Source of the DNA: Pythium myriotylum
Taxonomy: Eukaryota; Oomycota; Peronosporomycetes; Pythiales; Pythiaceae
NCBI GenBank assembly: GCA_023091665.1
Contig: JALJCQ010000015.1
Location: forward strand, 2,046,001 to 2,110,000
Direction of reading: 5' to 3'
DNA length: 64,000 bases
Made by a program: the position numbers and the translations under genes. Below are positions 1-9,367 of the stretch, in pieces (position 1 is the stretch's first letter; every line of letters begins with the position of its first letter). A model generated the notes under the pieces. That model saw nothing but the letters and a program-made list of their open reading frames with translations, did not search any database and was not told where the DNA came from.

Positions 1-1
1 T

Positions 2-214
2 CCAATTTCCGGGACCAAGTTCTTCAGCTTTAGCACTGGACCGCGGGCTTGCATCGGCATGAAGCTCGCGATGCTCAATCTTCGAGTTGTCACGGCCAAC
101 TTGATGCATCGGTACAAGTTTGAGATCGATCCCAATAACGATGGGAGCTACTTGAACGCGGCCACGCTTATTATGAAGCACGAGCTGCTGGCTAAAGTTC
201 ATCGCCTGAAGTGA
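2..214 (+). CDS. Cytochrome P450, C-terminal fragment cut by the window edge
   Basis: The open frame enters from the left edge and stops at 212-214, so only the last 70 residues of a P450 are visible. They include the haem-binding cysteine loop FSTGPRACIG (fits FxxGxRxCxG) and the end of the L helix with MLNLRVVTANL. The tail (FEIDPNNDGSYLNAATL) closely resembles the ends of the complete P450s at 470-2056 and 2470-4041, so it belongs to the same local family. It is transcribed towards its neighbour on the minus strand. The partner reductase and substrate cannot be told from this fragment. Confidence 0.93.
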   Translation, partial: PISGTKFFSFSTGPRACIGMKLAMLNLRVVTANLMHRYKFEIDPNNDGSYLNAATLIMKHELLAKVHRLK

Positions 215-469
215 GGTCTTGTAGCGTAATCTCCAGCTTATCCGGTTGCTGACCTTATCCGGTTGCCTTCCGTTCAGTCGAGTGTACAACGCTCACGAGA
301 CAATGAGTATTAGATTATGCCAGAAAACCTTTCAGTGGCCAGCCATGATTTTAAGACAAAGTTGCCTCCGACGAGCAAGTCTTTTGTGTGTGAACATGAG
401 AATGCGAGCTTTTGTTAGACGTTTGTTAGCTAATCGCTCGATTTGGCGGACTTCTCGGTAGCTGATACT
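215..469. other. Intergenic gap between convergent P450 genes
   Basis: About 255 bases between the stops of two convergent P450 genes. I see no conserved coding frame. It must hold both 3' ends. Confidence 0.5.
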
Positions 470-2056
470 TCAAGTTCGGTCCACTTTAGCAAGCAGAGGG
501 TTTTTCATGAGGAGGGTAATCGAGTTGAGGTAACTGCCATCATTGCTAGGATCGAGCTCGAACTTGTACCGATGCAACAGATTAGCAATCATGACACGAA
601 GATTGATCATCGCGAGGTTCATGCCGACGCAAATGCGAGGTCCTGAACTGAAAGTTGCGAACTTCGTTGATGGAACCGACAGCAACTCACCGGAAGTCGG
701 GTCAATCCACCTTTCGGGCTTAAACTCGGCGGCATCCGGACCCCAGACAGTTGGGTTACGGGCCATGGCGTAAACGGACACAGCCACAACCTGTCCTCGG
801 CGGATGAATAGGTTCTCATCAATCACGGTATCTTTTAGAGACTGGCGGATGAGGAGAGGACCTGAGGGATAGTATCGTAGAGACTCCTTGATTGCTGCTT
901 CAAGATACACGAGTTGCTTCACGTGGTCGGCGGTGACGTAGCCGTCGACGTCAACACCAAGAGACGGCAGCTTCGCTGCGAGCTCTTCCCGAATCTTAGC
1001 TTCAACTAGGGGGTGCTTGCTGAGTGCGTAGAAGAACCATGCTGTCGCTACTGAAGATGTATCACGTGCTGCGATGACGAAGTTGACGACAAAATCAACC
1101 AGATCTCTTGGTTCGAACCCAACTTGGTCGGCTTGGTTGTGTTCAACAAAAAGTTCGATTGCGCTGCGAACACGCTCACCGGATTCGTCGGATTCTGCTT
1201 CAGCGTCAGATTGCCTGTTGAGACTCTTCGTGATCAACTCATTGAGCTGGCTGTGGATCGTAGCCATCGCCTCTTTCAATCGTTTCTCCCTACCGATATT
1301 GAACCAGCGCTCGAGCTTCCAGATAAAAGGGGGCAGCAGGCGACGGCGGGTAACGATGGGCAATGAATCCTCTAGAGCAATCTCGAAAGGAAGTGCCTCA
1401 GCGTTACCGATTATCGGGAAGTCAACCCCCACGCCGACCTCCATGAAGGTCTGGAGTGTGAACTGGTGGAACAAAAGTGACAAATCCACCAGATTCCCTT
1501 TCCCACTTTGGCTGTCTAGCACGTTGTACACTTTCTTCATGTTGCGTTTCATTGTCCGCATCATCATGAGGCGTAGCGTCTTGGCCGAGAAAAATTTAGC
1601 AGCAGTCTTCCGCTGGTGGTACCAATGCTCACCATCGGAGTTGACAATGCCGCCGCCCAGCACGTCCTGCAGCACGTATCGGTGCGTGGGTCCTTTCACA
1701 AAATTGTCGAATTGGGATGTTGTGACAGCCTCGAGGCCAGCAGGATTCGCCAACACGACCATAGCCGGCGTGCCCGGGATGTTAATTTGCCACGGCTCGA
1801 AATTGAATCGGCGACTCTGCGCTGTCATCCAATCGTGGCGCACGCCTGCGTTCTTAAGCACCTCGAGGACATCACCAATAATCGGAACGCTTGTCCCCAG
1901 CGAGTGGATCAATCGGGGCTTGACTGGTACAGCCTTGCCATCTCCTTGCGCCTTCTTGGAAGCCGCCCGGCCGAGCAGCACAACTCCGAGGATCGCGCCA
2001 CCACCAATGACGACAGCCCATGGTAGTGAGAGCTCTGCGGGGTCCACGATGATCAT
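470..2056 (-). CDS. Cytochrome P450 monooxygenase (CYP86/94-like)
   Basis: A complete intronless 528-residue P450, the usual length for a microsomal enzyme. A membrane anchor lies at residues ~10-30 (LPWAVVIGGGAILGVVLLG), so it should sit in the ER and use cytochrome P450 reductase. The I helix has AARDTSS (the AGxDT site for oxygen activation), the K helix has KESLR (ExxR), then FKPERW and the haem loop FSSGPRICVG. The C-helix region WYHQRKTAAKFFSA is typical of fatty-acid omega-hydroxylase-like P450s. Substrate is therefore guessed as a fatty acid or other lipid, but this is inference. It is most similar to the next gene (2470-4041), and both are transcribed leftwards. Confidence 0.95.
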   Translation of the reverse strand: MIIVDPAELSLPWAVVIGGGAILGVVLLGRAASKKAQGDGKAVPVKPRLIHSLGTSVPIIGDVLEVLKNAGVRHDWMTAQSRRFNFEPWQINIPGTPAMVVLANPAGLEAVTTSQFDNFVKGPTHRYVLQDVLGGGIVNSDGEHWYHQRKTAAKFFSAKTLRLMMMRTMKRNMKKVYNVLDSQSGKGNLVDLSLLFHQFTLQTFMEVGVGVDFPIIGNAEALPFEIALEDSLPIVTRRRLLPPFIWKLERWFNIGREKRLKEAMATIHSQLNELITKSLNRQSDAEAESDESGERVRSAIELFVEHNQADQVGFEPRDLVDFVVNFVIAARDTSSVATAWFFYALSKHPLVEAKIREELAAKLPSLGVDVDGYVTADHVKQLVYLEAAIKESLRYYPSGPLLIRQSLKDTVIDENLFIRRGQVVAVSVYAMARNPTVWGPDAAEFKPERWIDPTSGELLSVPSTKFATFSSGPRICVGMNLAMINLRVMIANLLHRYKFELDPSNDGSYLNSITLLMKNPLLAKVDRT

Positions 2057-2469
2057 GGCGACCTTTCTGCTGCCTGCGTCTCAGAAGAGGAATTTGGTTG
2101 TGGCATGGCGGTCCTCGAGTTGAAGGCGTCAGCGTTGGGGCTGATATTGGAGTGATCAGGAGGATTCCGCCAGCCACAACGAGGTCCGTGGTGGGAGGAG
2201 GAGGACTTCTTCTCCCGCTGCGGGACATCTTGGGAAAGAGTCCCACGCTTTGGCATGGCGGAGAGGTCCAAGTAAACTTGGACAAGCAAAAAGTGCACAA
2301 TCCCCTGAGTGGACTCTTTACCGGTGGACCACCGGTACTTTTCCTCTACTGAAATGAAAGAGGACAAGATCAACAAAGCAGATGTGTGCATTGTGATCCC
2401 TGTGGCTCTTAAAATGACCTCTTAGATGCTCTCCTCGCGGATCTCTCATACGACACTGGCCACTAAGGA
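2057..2469. other. Spacer between two tandem P450 genes
   Basis: About 410 bases between the 5' end of one P450 and the 3' end of the next. It should hold the promoter of the 470-2056 gene and the 3' end of the other. No coding frame here has family support. Confidence 0.5.
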
Positions 2470-4041
2470 CTACAAAGCCTCCACACGAGCAAGCAAAGGC
2501 TTCTTCATGAACAATGTCACCGCATTTAGGTAGCTCCCGTCATTCTCAGGATCAACAGCGAATTTGTACCGTCGGAGCAAGTTTGCGATCACCACACGAA
2601 GACTTTGCATGGCGAGATTCATCCCGATGCAATTGCGGGGACCGGCACTAAATGCAACAAACTTTGTCGAAGATACAGACAATAACTCGCCAGTTGACTG
2701 GTGAATCCACCGCTCTGGCTTGAACTCGGCCGCATCGGGGCCCCACAGCTTGGGGTTGCGAGCCATGACATACGATGAATAAGCAACTCTCTGTCCTTTC
2801 CGAATGAACAGGTCACCACCAATGACTGTATCGCAAGCTGCCTGTCGCATGAAGAATGGCACTGGTGGATACAGGCGCAGAGTCTCTTTGATTGTCGCTT
2901 CAAGGTACACTAGATGTTTTACTTGGTCGCCAGTTACGTACGAGCCGCCATCGACTAGCGGCGGTAGCTTGTCATGGAGCTCCTTACGAAGCTTATCTTC
3001 CACATCGCGGTTCTGGCTCAGCGCGTAAAACAACCACGACATCGCCACAGATGAAGTATCTCGAGCTGCCAACACGAAGTTGATAACAAAATCGACGAGA
3101 TTTGCGGCTCGAAGACCACTCTTCTCATCGTTGCTATGCTGAGCAAATAGATCTATAGCACTGCGGATCGCACCCTCACCGTCGGCTCCGGAAGATGAAG
3201 TCGCTCCACCCCTTAAGCTTTGCTGGACAAGCGCTCCAACTTCGTTGCGGATGATGGTCATCGATTCCCGAATCAGCCTCTCTTGGCCGAGGTTGAGCCA
3301 GCGCTGCAACCTCCATACAAACGGAGGTAACAACCTTCTCCGGATGACGTGCTCGATCGATTCGTCCATCGCTTTTTCGAAAGGAAGTTCGTCTGCTCGT
3401 CCGATGAGCGGGAACTCAACTCCCACGCCGACCTCCAGAAACGTCTGGAGAGTGAACCGATGAAACAAACGCGTTAAGTTGACGAAAGTCTCTCCGTGAC
3501 TATAGGTGTCAAGCACCTCATTCATCTGCTCCATGCCTCTCTTCATTGTGTGCATCATCATGAGTCGGAGAGTTTTTGCCGTGAAGAACTTCGCAGCTGT
3601 CTTTCGTTGGTGGTACCACTGCTCACCGTCTGAGTTGATGATGCCGTCACCGAAGACATCGTGCAATAGGTATAAGTGGGAAGGCCCTTTGACGAAGTTG
3701 TCGAATTGGGACGTGGTCACCTCTTCAACAATACCAGGATCTGCTATCACAACCATCACAGGAGATCCAAAGATCTTGATTTGCCATGGCTCGAAGTTGA
3801 AACGGCTGCTTTGTGCCGTTAGCCAGTCGTGGCGAAGACTTGCGTTCTTGATCACTTCCAACGAGTCGCCAAGAATCGGCTTCGACGTGTCGAGTGAATG
3901 GACCATGCGCGCTTGAGACGTTATTTTACCGTGCGTTCTTGGTTTCTCCCTACCTCTCGCTAACAAGGCACCCACAATCGCTCCGGTGCTGATGATAAGA
4001 ACCCACGGAATCGAGATCCTGTTCGGATTGATGACGATCAT
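2470..4041 (-). CDS. Cytochrome P450 monooxygenase (CYP86/94-like)
   Basis: An intronless P450. The open frame extends to 4173, but I start at the ATG at 4041 because MIVINPNRISIPW aligns with the start of the neighbouring P450 (MIIVDPAELSLPW). The extra 44 residues upstream are Gln/Lys-rich and not P450-like. From 4041 the protein has 523 residues. Visible are the N-terminal membrane helix, WYHQRKTAAKFF, the I-helix site AARDTSS, KETLR (ExxR), FKPERW and the haem loop FSAGPRNCIG. All residues needed for a working enzyme are present. Together with the 470-2056 gene it forms a tandem pair that probably arose by duplication. Substrate unknown. Confidence 0.94.
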   Translation of the reverse strand: MIVINPNRISIPWVLIISTGAIVGALLARGREKPRTHGKITSQARMVHSLDTSKPILGDSLEVIKNASLRHDWLTAQSSRFNFEPWQIKIFGSPVMVVIADPGIVEEVTTSQFDNFVKGPSHLYLLHDVFGDGIINSDGEQWYHQRKTAAKFFTAKTLRLMMMHTMKRGMEQMNEVLDTYSHGETFVNLTRLFHRFTLQTFLEVGVGVEFPLIGRADELPFEKAMDESIEHVIRRRLLPPFVWRLQRWLNLGQERLIRESMTIIRNEVGALVQQSLRGGATSSSGADGEGAIRSAIDLFAQHSNDEKSGLRAANLVDFVINFVLAARDTSSVAMSWLFYALSQNRDVEDKLRKELHDKLPPLVDGGSYVTGDQVKHLVYLEATIKETLRLYPPVPFFMRQAACDTVIGGDLFIRKGQRVAYSSYVMARNPKLWGPDAAEFKPERWIHQSTGELLSVSSTKFVAFSAGPRNCIGMNLAMQSLRVVIANLLRRYKFAVDPENDGSYLNAVTLFMKKPLLARVEAL

Positions 4042-4566
4042 CTGGTGTTGCTGCTGAGCGGAACGAATCCAGCCAAACTGGTGTCGAGACTTCTTGCTTT
4101 GTTTCGTCTGCGTGCTTTGCTTATGTGGAGGTTCGTTCAGCTGATGAGCCGAACGGTCGCGATCCCCAAGCAAGCTCCTGATGGGTCGCGTCGTTATATC
4201 ATGTTGACCGAGAGGGTCCTCGATAAAGAGCGGATCGAATTTGTGAGGGTCGTGATCTCACCTTCATGCATAGCTCAATGCAGTTCATGTAATCCATGGA
4301 TGAAGCACACCGAGACCTTAGCTGTCTTCTTAGTCTTTGGTTGGTTGCGGAGAAGTACCAACGTGACAGTTCAAGACTGATATAAGTGTACGTCACGTCG
4401 ATCTGCCAGTTTATGATCATCACATAGCTAATAACCCTTCGGCGTTCTGTGCAACAATGTCACAGTCATCATCAGCGTTTCATTACACTGTTTTCGACGA
4501 CACCCAAATACCTCAGTCTTCGCCGTGTGACCCCTGCACACGAGACTCATTCAGCTCATCATTACT
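4042..4566. other. Intergenic: P450 promoter and 3' end of the RING gene
   Basis: About 525 bases upstream of the P450 start and downstream of the RING-gene stop. I see only short frames without family features. Confidence 0.45.
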
Positions 4567-6909
4567 TCACTGGATTCCATTATTTCCAAATTCCTCGCCG
4601 TCACCAAGATCATCACCAGATCTTGATCCCACGTCATCGTCAAGACCAAAATCTGAATCTCGTTGGTTTTGATCACCTGTGGAGTATGGGTCACTCCCGA
4701 TCCACCGGGATCGAGGTTCGGCACCTTCAATCTCTTGATTGGCATCACCATCCCATTCCCCTTCCTCCGCATCATCTTGAAACAACCGTGAAGTCACCTG
4801 ACGAAGTCGCTTGTGGCTGGTAAAACCGTGAGGAGAGGGATTGAAATCCTCCATATCGTCTTCACTATCGAGTATAGCACGTGCCCGCTTGAAACCATTC
4901 CTCTGTCCTGGCTGCAAGGTCGGACTATCTGTTCGATCGTGAGCGTTGTCATCTTCTTCACTTTCATCGTCGTCATCAATGATTCGTGTACGCTTCGTTG
5001 AACGATTACTAGATACCGACGAAGGAATATCTTCTTCGTCAGGCTCAGACTCAGCACCGCCATCAGCACTAGCACCTTCAAGGTCACTCCGGCTAGATCC
5101 GTCGTGATTTCGGTGATTTTCGTCACTGAAACTCATGTTGTGTCTGTCTCTTCGGCTGTGCAGCCTTATGGCGCTTTCAGACCGAGCAAACCTTTCTTGG
5201 AGATCCTCTTCATCGTCGCTGTTTGCTTGCGACCACTCAGCTTCACTTTCTTCACTCCCAGAGAAATCAGCACCATAATTGTCCTCTACAATACCGTCAT
5301 CGTCATCAACAATGAATGAATCATCAGAATCCGAGTAGCCTTCTCCAGACTCCTCATCTTCGTCCGAACCACGATGCCGTCTTGATCTACTCCGCTCTCC
5401 AGCTTGGTCTAGCACAAGGTTTCGCGGACGCCGAGACATTCTCGCCTCCAGAAGATCCGCTGCCGATCCGTCGTCTTCGTTTTGTATGTTGCGCAACTCC
5501 GTTCGAACATTGAGGTTCAAGCCGTAATAATCATCAGAGAACTGGAAGTTATACATCCCTAGATACACACAGATATTCAGTTCGCATAAAAAACAATGCA
5601 TGAGAGTGGATTGATCACCGGCAGGAACGTCCAAGCGGAGACCAGGGAAGTTTGCAATGCCTTGCGTGGAACCTCGAACTCGCTCCAGGACTGTGTTTCC
5701 CTGAATATTAAAAGACATCCTCGATTTAGACGATCTTGCAATACACCGTGTCATAAGGATCGATTTTTCACACCTCATCATCCATCACACGAAGTCGAAT
5801 CTCGTTGTAGTAGGAAGGTATGATGAAACCATCGTCTTCGCCGTCGTCACTAGTGAAAAATGGGATCCCGCCATCCATATCTTCGTCTTCTTCACACTTT
5901 AGAACGGCAATAGAGCATTCTTGGTGCTCATTGACAGGCCGCAAGAGGCTCGGAAACTCCATTATGGCCAAACTCACCCTCATACCTTCGTAACCGTCCT
6001 CGTTTGCATCGTCTCTGTCCAAAACCACATTCCGCGAGACTTCTAAATCGCCGTCAACTGTAGTTTCCTGGCGAAGTTCTGGATACTGCTCGCGAACGCG
6101 TTCGTTCAGGGCATCTTCATGATCACTGCTTTCTCTCCCGTCGTCCAATTCTTCATCCGAACTCTCAATTTCATCTTGAGCTTGTTGCCTTCGGCGACGT
6201 CCGCGTGTCGCCGATTCTTGAAGGGCAGCAATTCGCCACTTGGCGTCATACTGGTCGTACTTGAGGGCGTAGTCGGCTTCTTCCCCTGCAGGATCTCGAA
6301 CTCGCAGGTCAGGGACAAGAAGCTGAAATGAACTTACCGTTTAGCTCAGGATGTAAGTTGTTTCAGTCAGAGACAAGGTCGTACCTGAACCAGGTTCCAA
6401 AGCGTGACATTGATGCTGAAGATCGGTGCAGCACCGTCGGGTGTGGAGTTCTTGAGTGAGGAGTGGAGAACGAGACCACGGCAGATCGGGCACTGGGTGT
6501 CCTCCACTTCTTTTGATAGCAAGTATTCGACGAGGCACACTCGGCAAAACGAATGTCCACACGGTGTAGTCACAGGCTAACATAAACATGTCGGGGCATT
6601 TTAGCTCAAGTTGTGTCGGTGCTCCCTTTGCGCTCGAATCAGCACCTTCCATAGCACTTCGTGGCACAACGTGCACTGGATTTCAGCCTTGATCTCGACC
6701 GACGTCGTGAGTTCTCGCAGGATGCTTGCCACTGGTTCGGTCGGTTCTGCGTTGGCTGCACCCGCGCGATGGCTCCCCACCGCAACCTGCAGCGAAGCGG
6801 AGGCCTCCGTTGTATCGACGCCACTGGACCCGCTGGCAGCGCCGCTCGTGTCCGTCGCTGGGCGCGGTGAAGCCCCGTCGGCGAGCGTCTCGACTCGGCC
6901 CACCTCCAT
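4567..6909 (-). CDS. RING-finger protein with long acidic tail (probable E3 ubiquitin ligase)
   Basis: A five-exon gene read by frame and GT-AG signals: exons 6646-6909, 6385-6576, 5774-6322, 5619-5700 and 4567-5558. Introns are 69, 62, 73 and 60 nt. Exons 1 and 2 join to give a C3HC4 RING (CTLCHEVLWK, then PCGHSFCRVC, then CPIC), the fold that recruits E2 ubiquitin-conjugating enzymes. After the RING comes LVPDLRVRDP and a long Asp/Glu/Ser-rich region with no fold I recognise, interrupted by a conserved-looking stretch ending LDVPAGMYNFQF at the last splice junction. The last ~300 residues are very acidic and probably disordered. An upstream in-frame ATG at 6939 is possible. E3 function is inferred from the RING alone. 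The splice junctions give continuous sense, but the limits of the fourth exon are the least certain. Confidence 0.8.
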
Positions 6910-7011
6910 CTTGGTGTTGGAGCGAAGGGAAACAAACAACGCGACAGTTGCAATACGCTACTGTCGCCGACGGAAAACATTGTTTTGTCCTCGTTGGCTC
7001 TATTAATTTAT

Positions 7012-9222
7012 CTAAACCGTCTCGACTTGACTCCGAGGCTGCTCGGGCAATGTCCAGAATAGAGAGAAGAGATTCGTGATGATCTTGTCGGCCACAGAAT
7101 ACTCATCCTCTCGCATTTCCCCGGATGAACCCATTCCTGAAGCACTCGAAAAGGAGCTGCTGGCAGAGCGTTGGGGACGTTGCAGGAAAGAATCTTCAAC
7201 GGCATCGGAACTACTACCGAGACGTCTCCCGCGACCATCCTGCTCGATTTCATCAACGACGACCTCTTCATCGAGATGCACAGCAGCTTGGACAGAAGCC
7301 ATTAATTGCTGCGGTCTTCGTCGAGGATCCCGCTCAAATTTCAATGTTAAGGGTCGGAGCCCACCTTGAAGCAGCAGCATGACATATCGGAACGGAGCGG
7401 AATCGACAGGATTCTTGTTCACGGCAACGAGACGGTCAAAAGGTTCGATGACTTGAGCGCGCGAAGCAGCCATTCGGGGAAGTAGGCGGCGTACAACTGC
7501 ACCAGAGTCAGGCACGTTCGCCTGAAAGTGGATACCTATAGGTCCTTTCTCTTCGAAGACAACATCGAATGTTTGAACACCACTCTCAGATTCGCTGACA
7601 ATAGTTGATGCCGTGGTGAAGTGAGTGAGGTCGCCAAGGGACGCACGCCGCTCAGGGGCTTTAGTGCCCACGTTAGATCCTTGCACCAAACCGTGAGGTG
7701 CACTCGCACGCTTCGTCAATGTTGACCCTCCTCGCTTCATTCGTCGAGGATCCTTCCAAGTAGTCACGTTAGTGTTGCGATTCACGAAGAAAACTGACCC
7801 TGCAGTCGTGACTCGCATTTCCCACCCTTCAGGCAATGGTGTCTCAAAGTCATCAACCTCATGCTTCAGGCCGTCTTCGGGGGGTATGGCAATGTCCTCG
7901 CAGCTAACTGTGGAATCAAATGAGGATGACGAGTACTTCCGGTCGGCGGATCGCGCAGCGTGCGCTGATTTCTCCATTCTACCACCAGCAGACCGAGGTG
8001 AGGAGGATCCTGACGGAGAAATCGGAAGTTTCTCTAGCACGAGAGGAACACGAGGGTCCTCTAGCTCTGGCGCACACGCACGATCATTCTGTCGGTAGTA
8101 GATAATCCCATTCTCATCAGTCACACGCTCCCAGAATGGTGGGAGGTCCACATCCTTGCACAGTTGATCCAGTTGTTTTGCTTTCACTAAGTACGCTCGC
8201 CTCAGGAGTGTCCGTTTGTCCGAGGCAGCCTTTTGCATCTGCTCCATCTCGCCCTCTAACCTTTCAATTGTAGCACGAGATATCGTAAGTTCTTCACTCA
8301 GCCTAGCGTGCTCTTGGACGACATTCTCCAACGAAGATCGCAGCGATACCAATAGTTCATCCTTCTCTTGCACTCGATTTTGGAGCTTTGCAACCTCATC
8401 GACAACAGGGGATTGGGCAAATTTGTCTGGATTTGAACCGGAGACCAGTAGCTGGGCTCGATACACGTTCACCTTCTCGTTTAGCTCCGAAATCAGCATC
8501 TTTGCTTCCTGAAGCTCGTCCTCCAGCTCGGATTTATTCCGTTTGTGTTTTTCATTCGACTCTTTCTTGACCTCCTCTCGTTTGACGTCGGCACTTTGCG
8601 TTGCGGTTTGGTTTGTGGTAACAATAGTGCCGTCAATCTTCCGCTTTCCTTGTATCAATGTAGACAGAGTATCACGGAGAGGCTCGATCACATCCTCGTG
8701 AGCGGAGTCGTGTTGCAACGCATCGCATAGCTCTTCGAGCCGCTTCTCCAGAGCATCGAGGAGTTGTGCTCGAGTTCGGTCCTGCGGCTCAACTTCTGCT
8801 GTCCTCGGATGTGCATTGGCGTCATCAGTGATCACTGATTTGGCCAACCAGTTGACTTCACTGTCAACCGACGCAGCAGCGGCAGCCGCATGTCCGTTGT
8901 TGGCGCGGTGAAGCTTCTGGTTCTTGGCAAACCCGTTGCTCGCGCCTTCGGTTGTGAGCTGCTCGCGAATGGTCGAGTAGAGCACCCCATCGAACGACCC
9001 CCGCTTCTCGCGCTTCTTCTGCTGGTACGAGTACAGCAAATATCGCCCTCTTGCGATGAGCTTCTGCTCGCTCGCGCTGCGCACTCGTCGCGTCACCTCG
9101 CTACCGCTGGGCGGCGCTTGCAGGGGCGAGACGGCGCCGCTCGACGGCTCGCGAGCGCCCGCGTCGGACGCGTGGGGGTCGCCGTGGACAGCGCTCTCCG
9201 CAGCCATTTCCGCGGCGCTCAT
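7012..9222 (-). CDS. Coiled-coil, WW and PDZ domain scaffold protein
   Basis: A single-exon frame coding for 736 residues from the ATG at 9222 (MSAAEMAAES). The open frame runs on to 9798, but that part overlaps another gene in antisense and looks unlike protein. Order of parts: Ala/Ser-rich start; a basic RxRYLLYSYQQKKREKR stretch; a long coiled coil in the middle; a degenerate WW-like segment (PPFWERVTDENGIIYYRQ); a good WW domain (LPEGWEMRV, VFFVNRNTNVTTW); then a PDZ-like domain beginning FDVVFEEKGPIGIHF with the carboxylate loop GPIG. A Ser-rich tail follows. WW domains bind proline motifs and PDZ domains bind C-termini, so a cytoplasmic adaptor role is likely. I cannot name an orthologue. 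Confidence 0.85.
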   Translation of the reverse strand: MSAAEMAAESAVHGDPHASDAGAREPSSGAVSPLQAPPSGSEVTRRVRSASEQKLIARGRYLLYSYQQKKREKRGSFDGVLYSTIREQLTTEGASNGFAKNQKLHRANNGHAAAAAASVDSEVNWLAKSVITDDANAHPRTAEVEPQDRTRAQLLDALEKRLEELCDALQHDSAHEDVIEPLRDTLSTLIQGKRKIDGTIVTTNQTATQSADVKREEVKKESNEKHKRNKSELEDELQEAKMLISELNEKVNVYRAQLLVSGSNPDKFAQSPVVDEVAKLQNRVQEKDELLVSLRSSLENVVQEHARLSEELTISRATIERLEGEMEQMQKAASDKRTLLRRAYLVKAKQLDQLCKDVDLPPFWERVTDENGIIYYRQNDRACAPELEDPRVPLVLEKLPISPSGSSSPRSAGGRMEKSAHAARSADRKYSSSSFDSTVSCEDIAIPPEDGLKHEVDDFETPLPEGWEMRVTTAGSVFFVNRNTNVTTWKDPRRMKRGGSTLTKRASAPHGLVQGSNVGTKAPERRASLGDLTHFTTASTIVSESESGVQTFDVVFEEKGPIGIHFQANVPDSGAVVRRLLPRMAASRAQVIEPFDRLVAVNKNPVDSAPFRYVMLLLQGGLRPLTLKFERDPRRRPQQLMASVQAAVHLDEEVVVDEIEQDGRGRRLGSSSDAVEDSFLQRPQRSASSSFSSASGMGSSGEMREDEYSVADKIITNLFSLFWTLPEQPRSQVETV

Positions 9223-9367
9223 CCGCAGTGCCGTGTGCGATTGTGGCTCGGTTTCTTTCCGAGGAACGAGACTCCTCACAAAATAACCCGCTCTATGAAC
9301 CTCCGATAGGAGATGGGAGACCCGCGACAATCGATACGTCTCGATCACGAAACGACACAATGCAATC

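Noticed and set aside
1074..2123. 349-codon plus-strand frame
   Set aside because: Antisense to the P450 at 470-2056; Ser/Arg-rich mirror of its codons with no domain.
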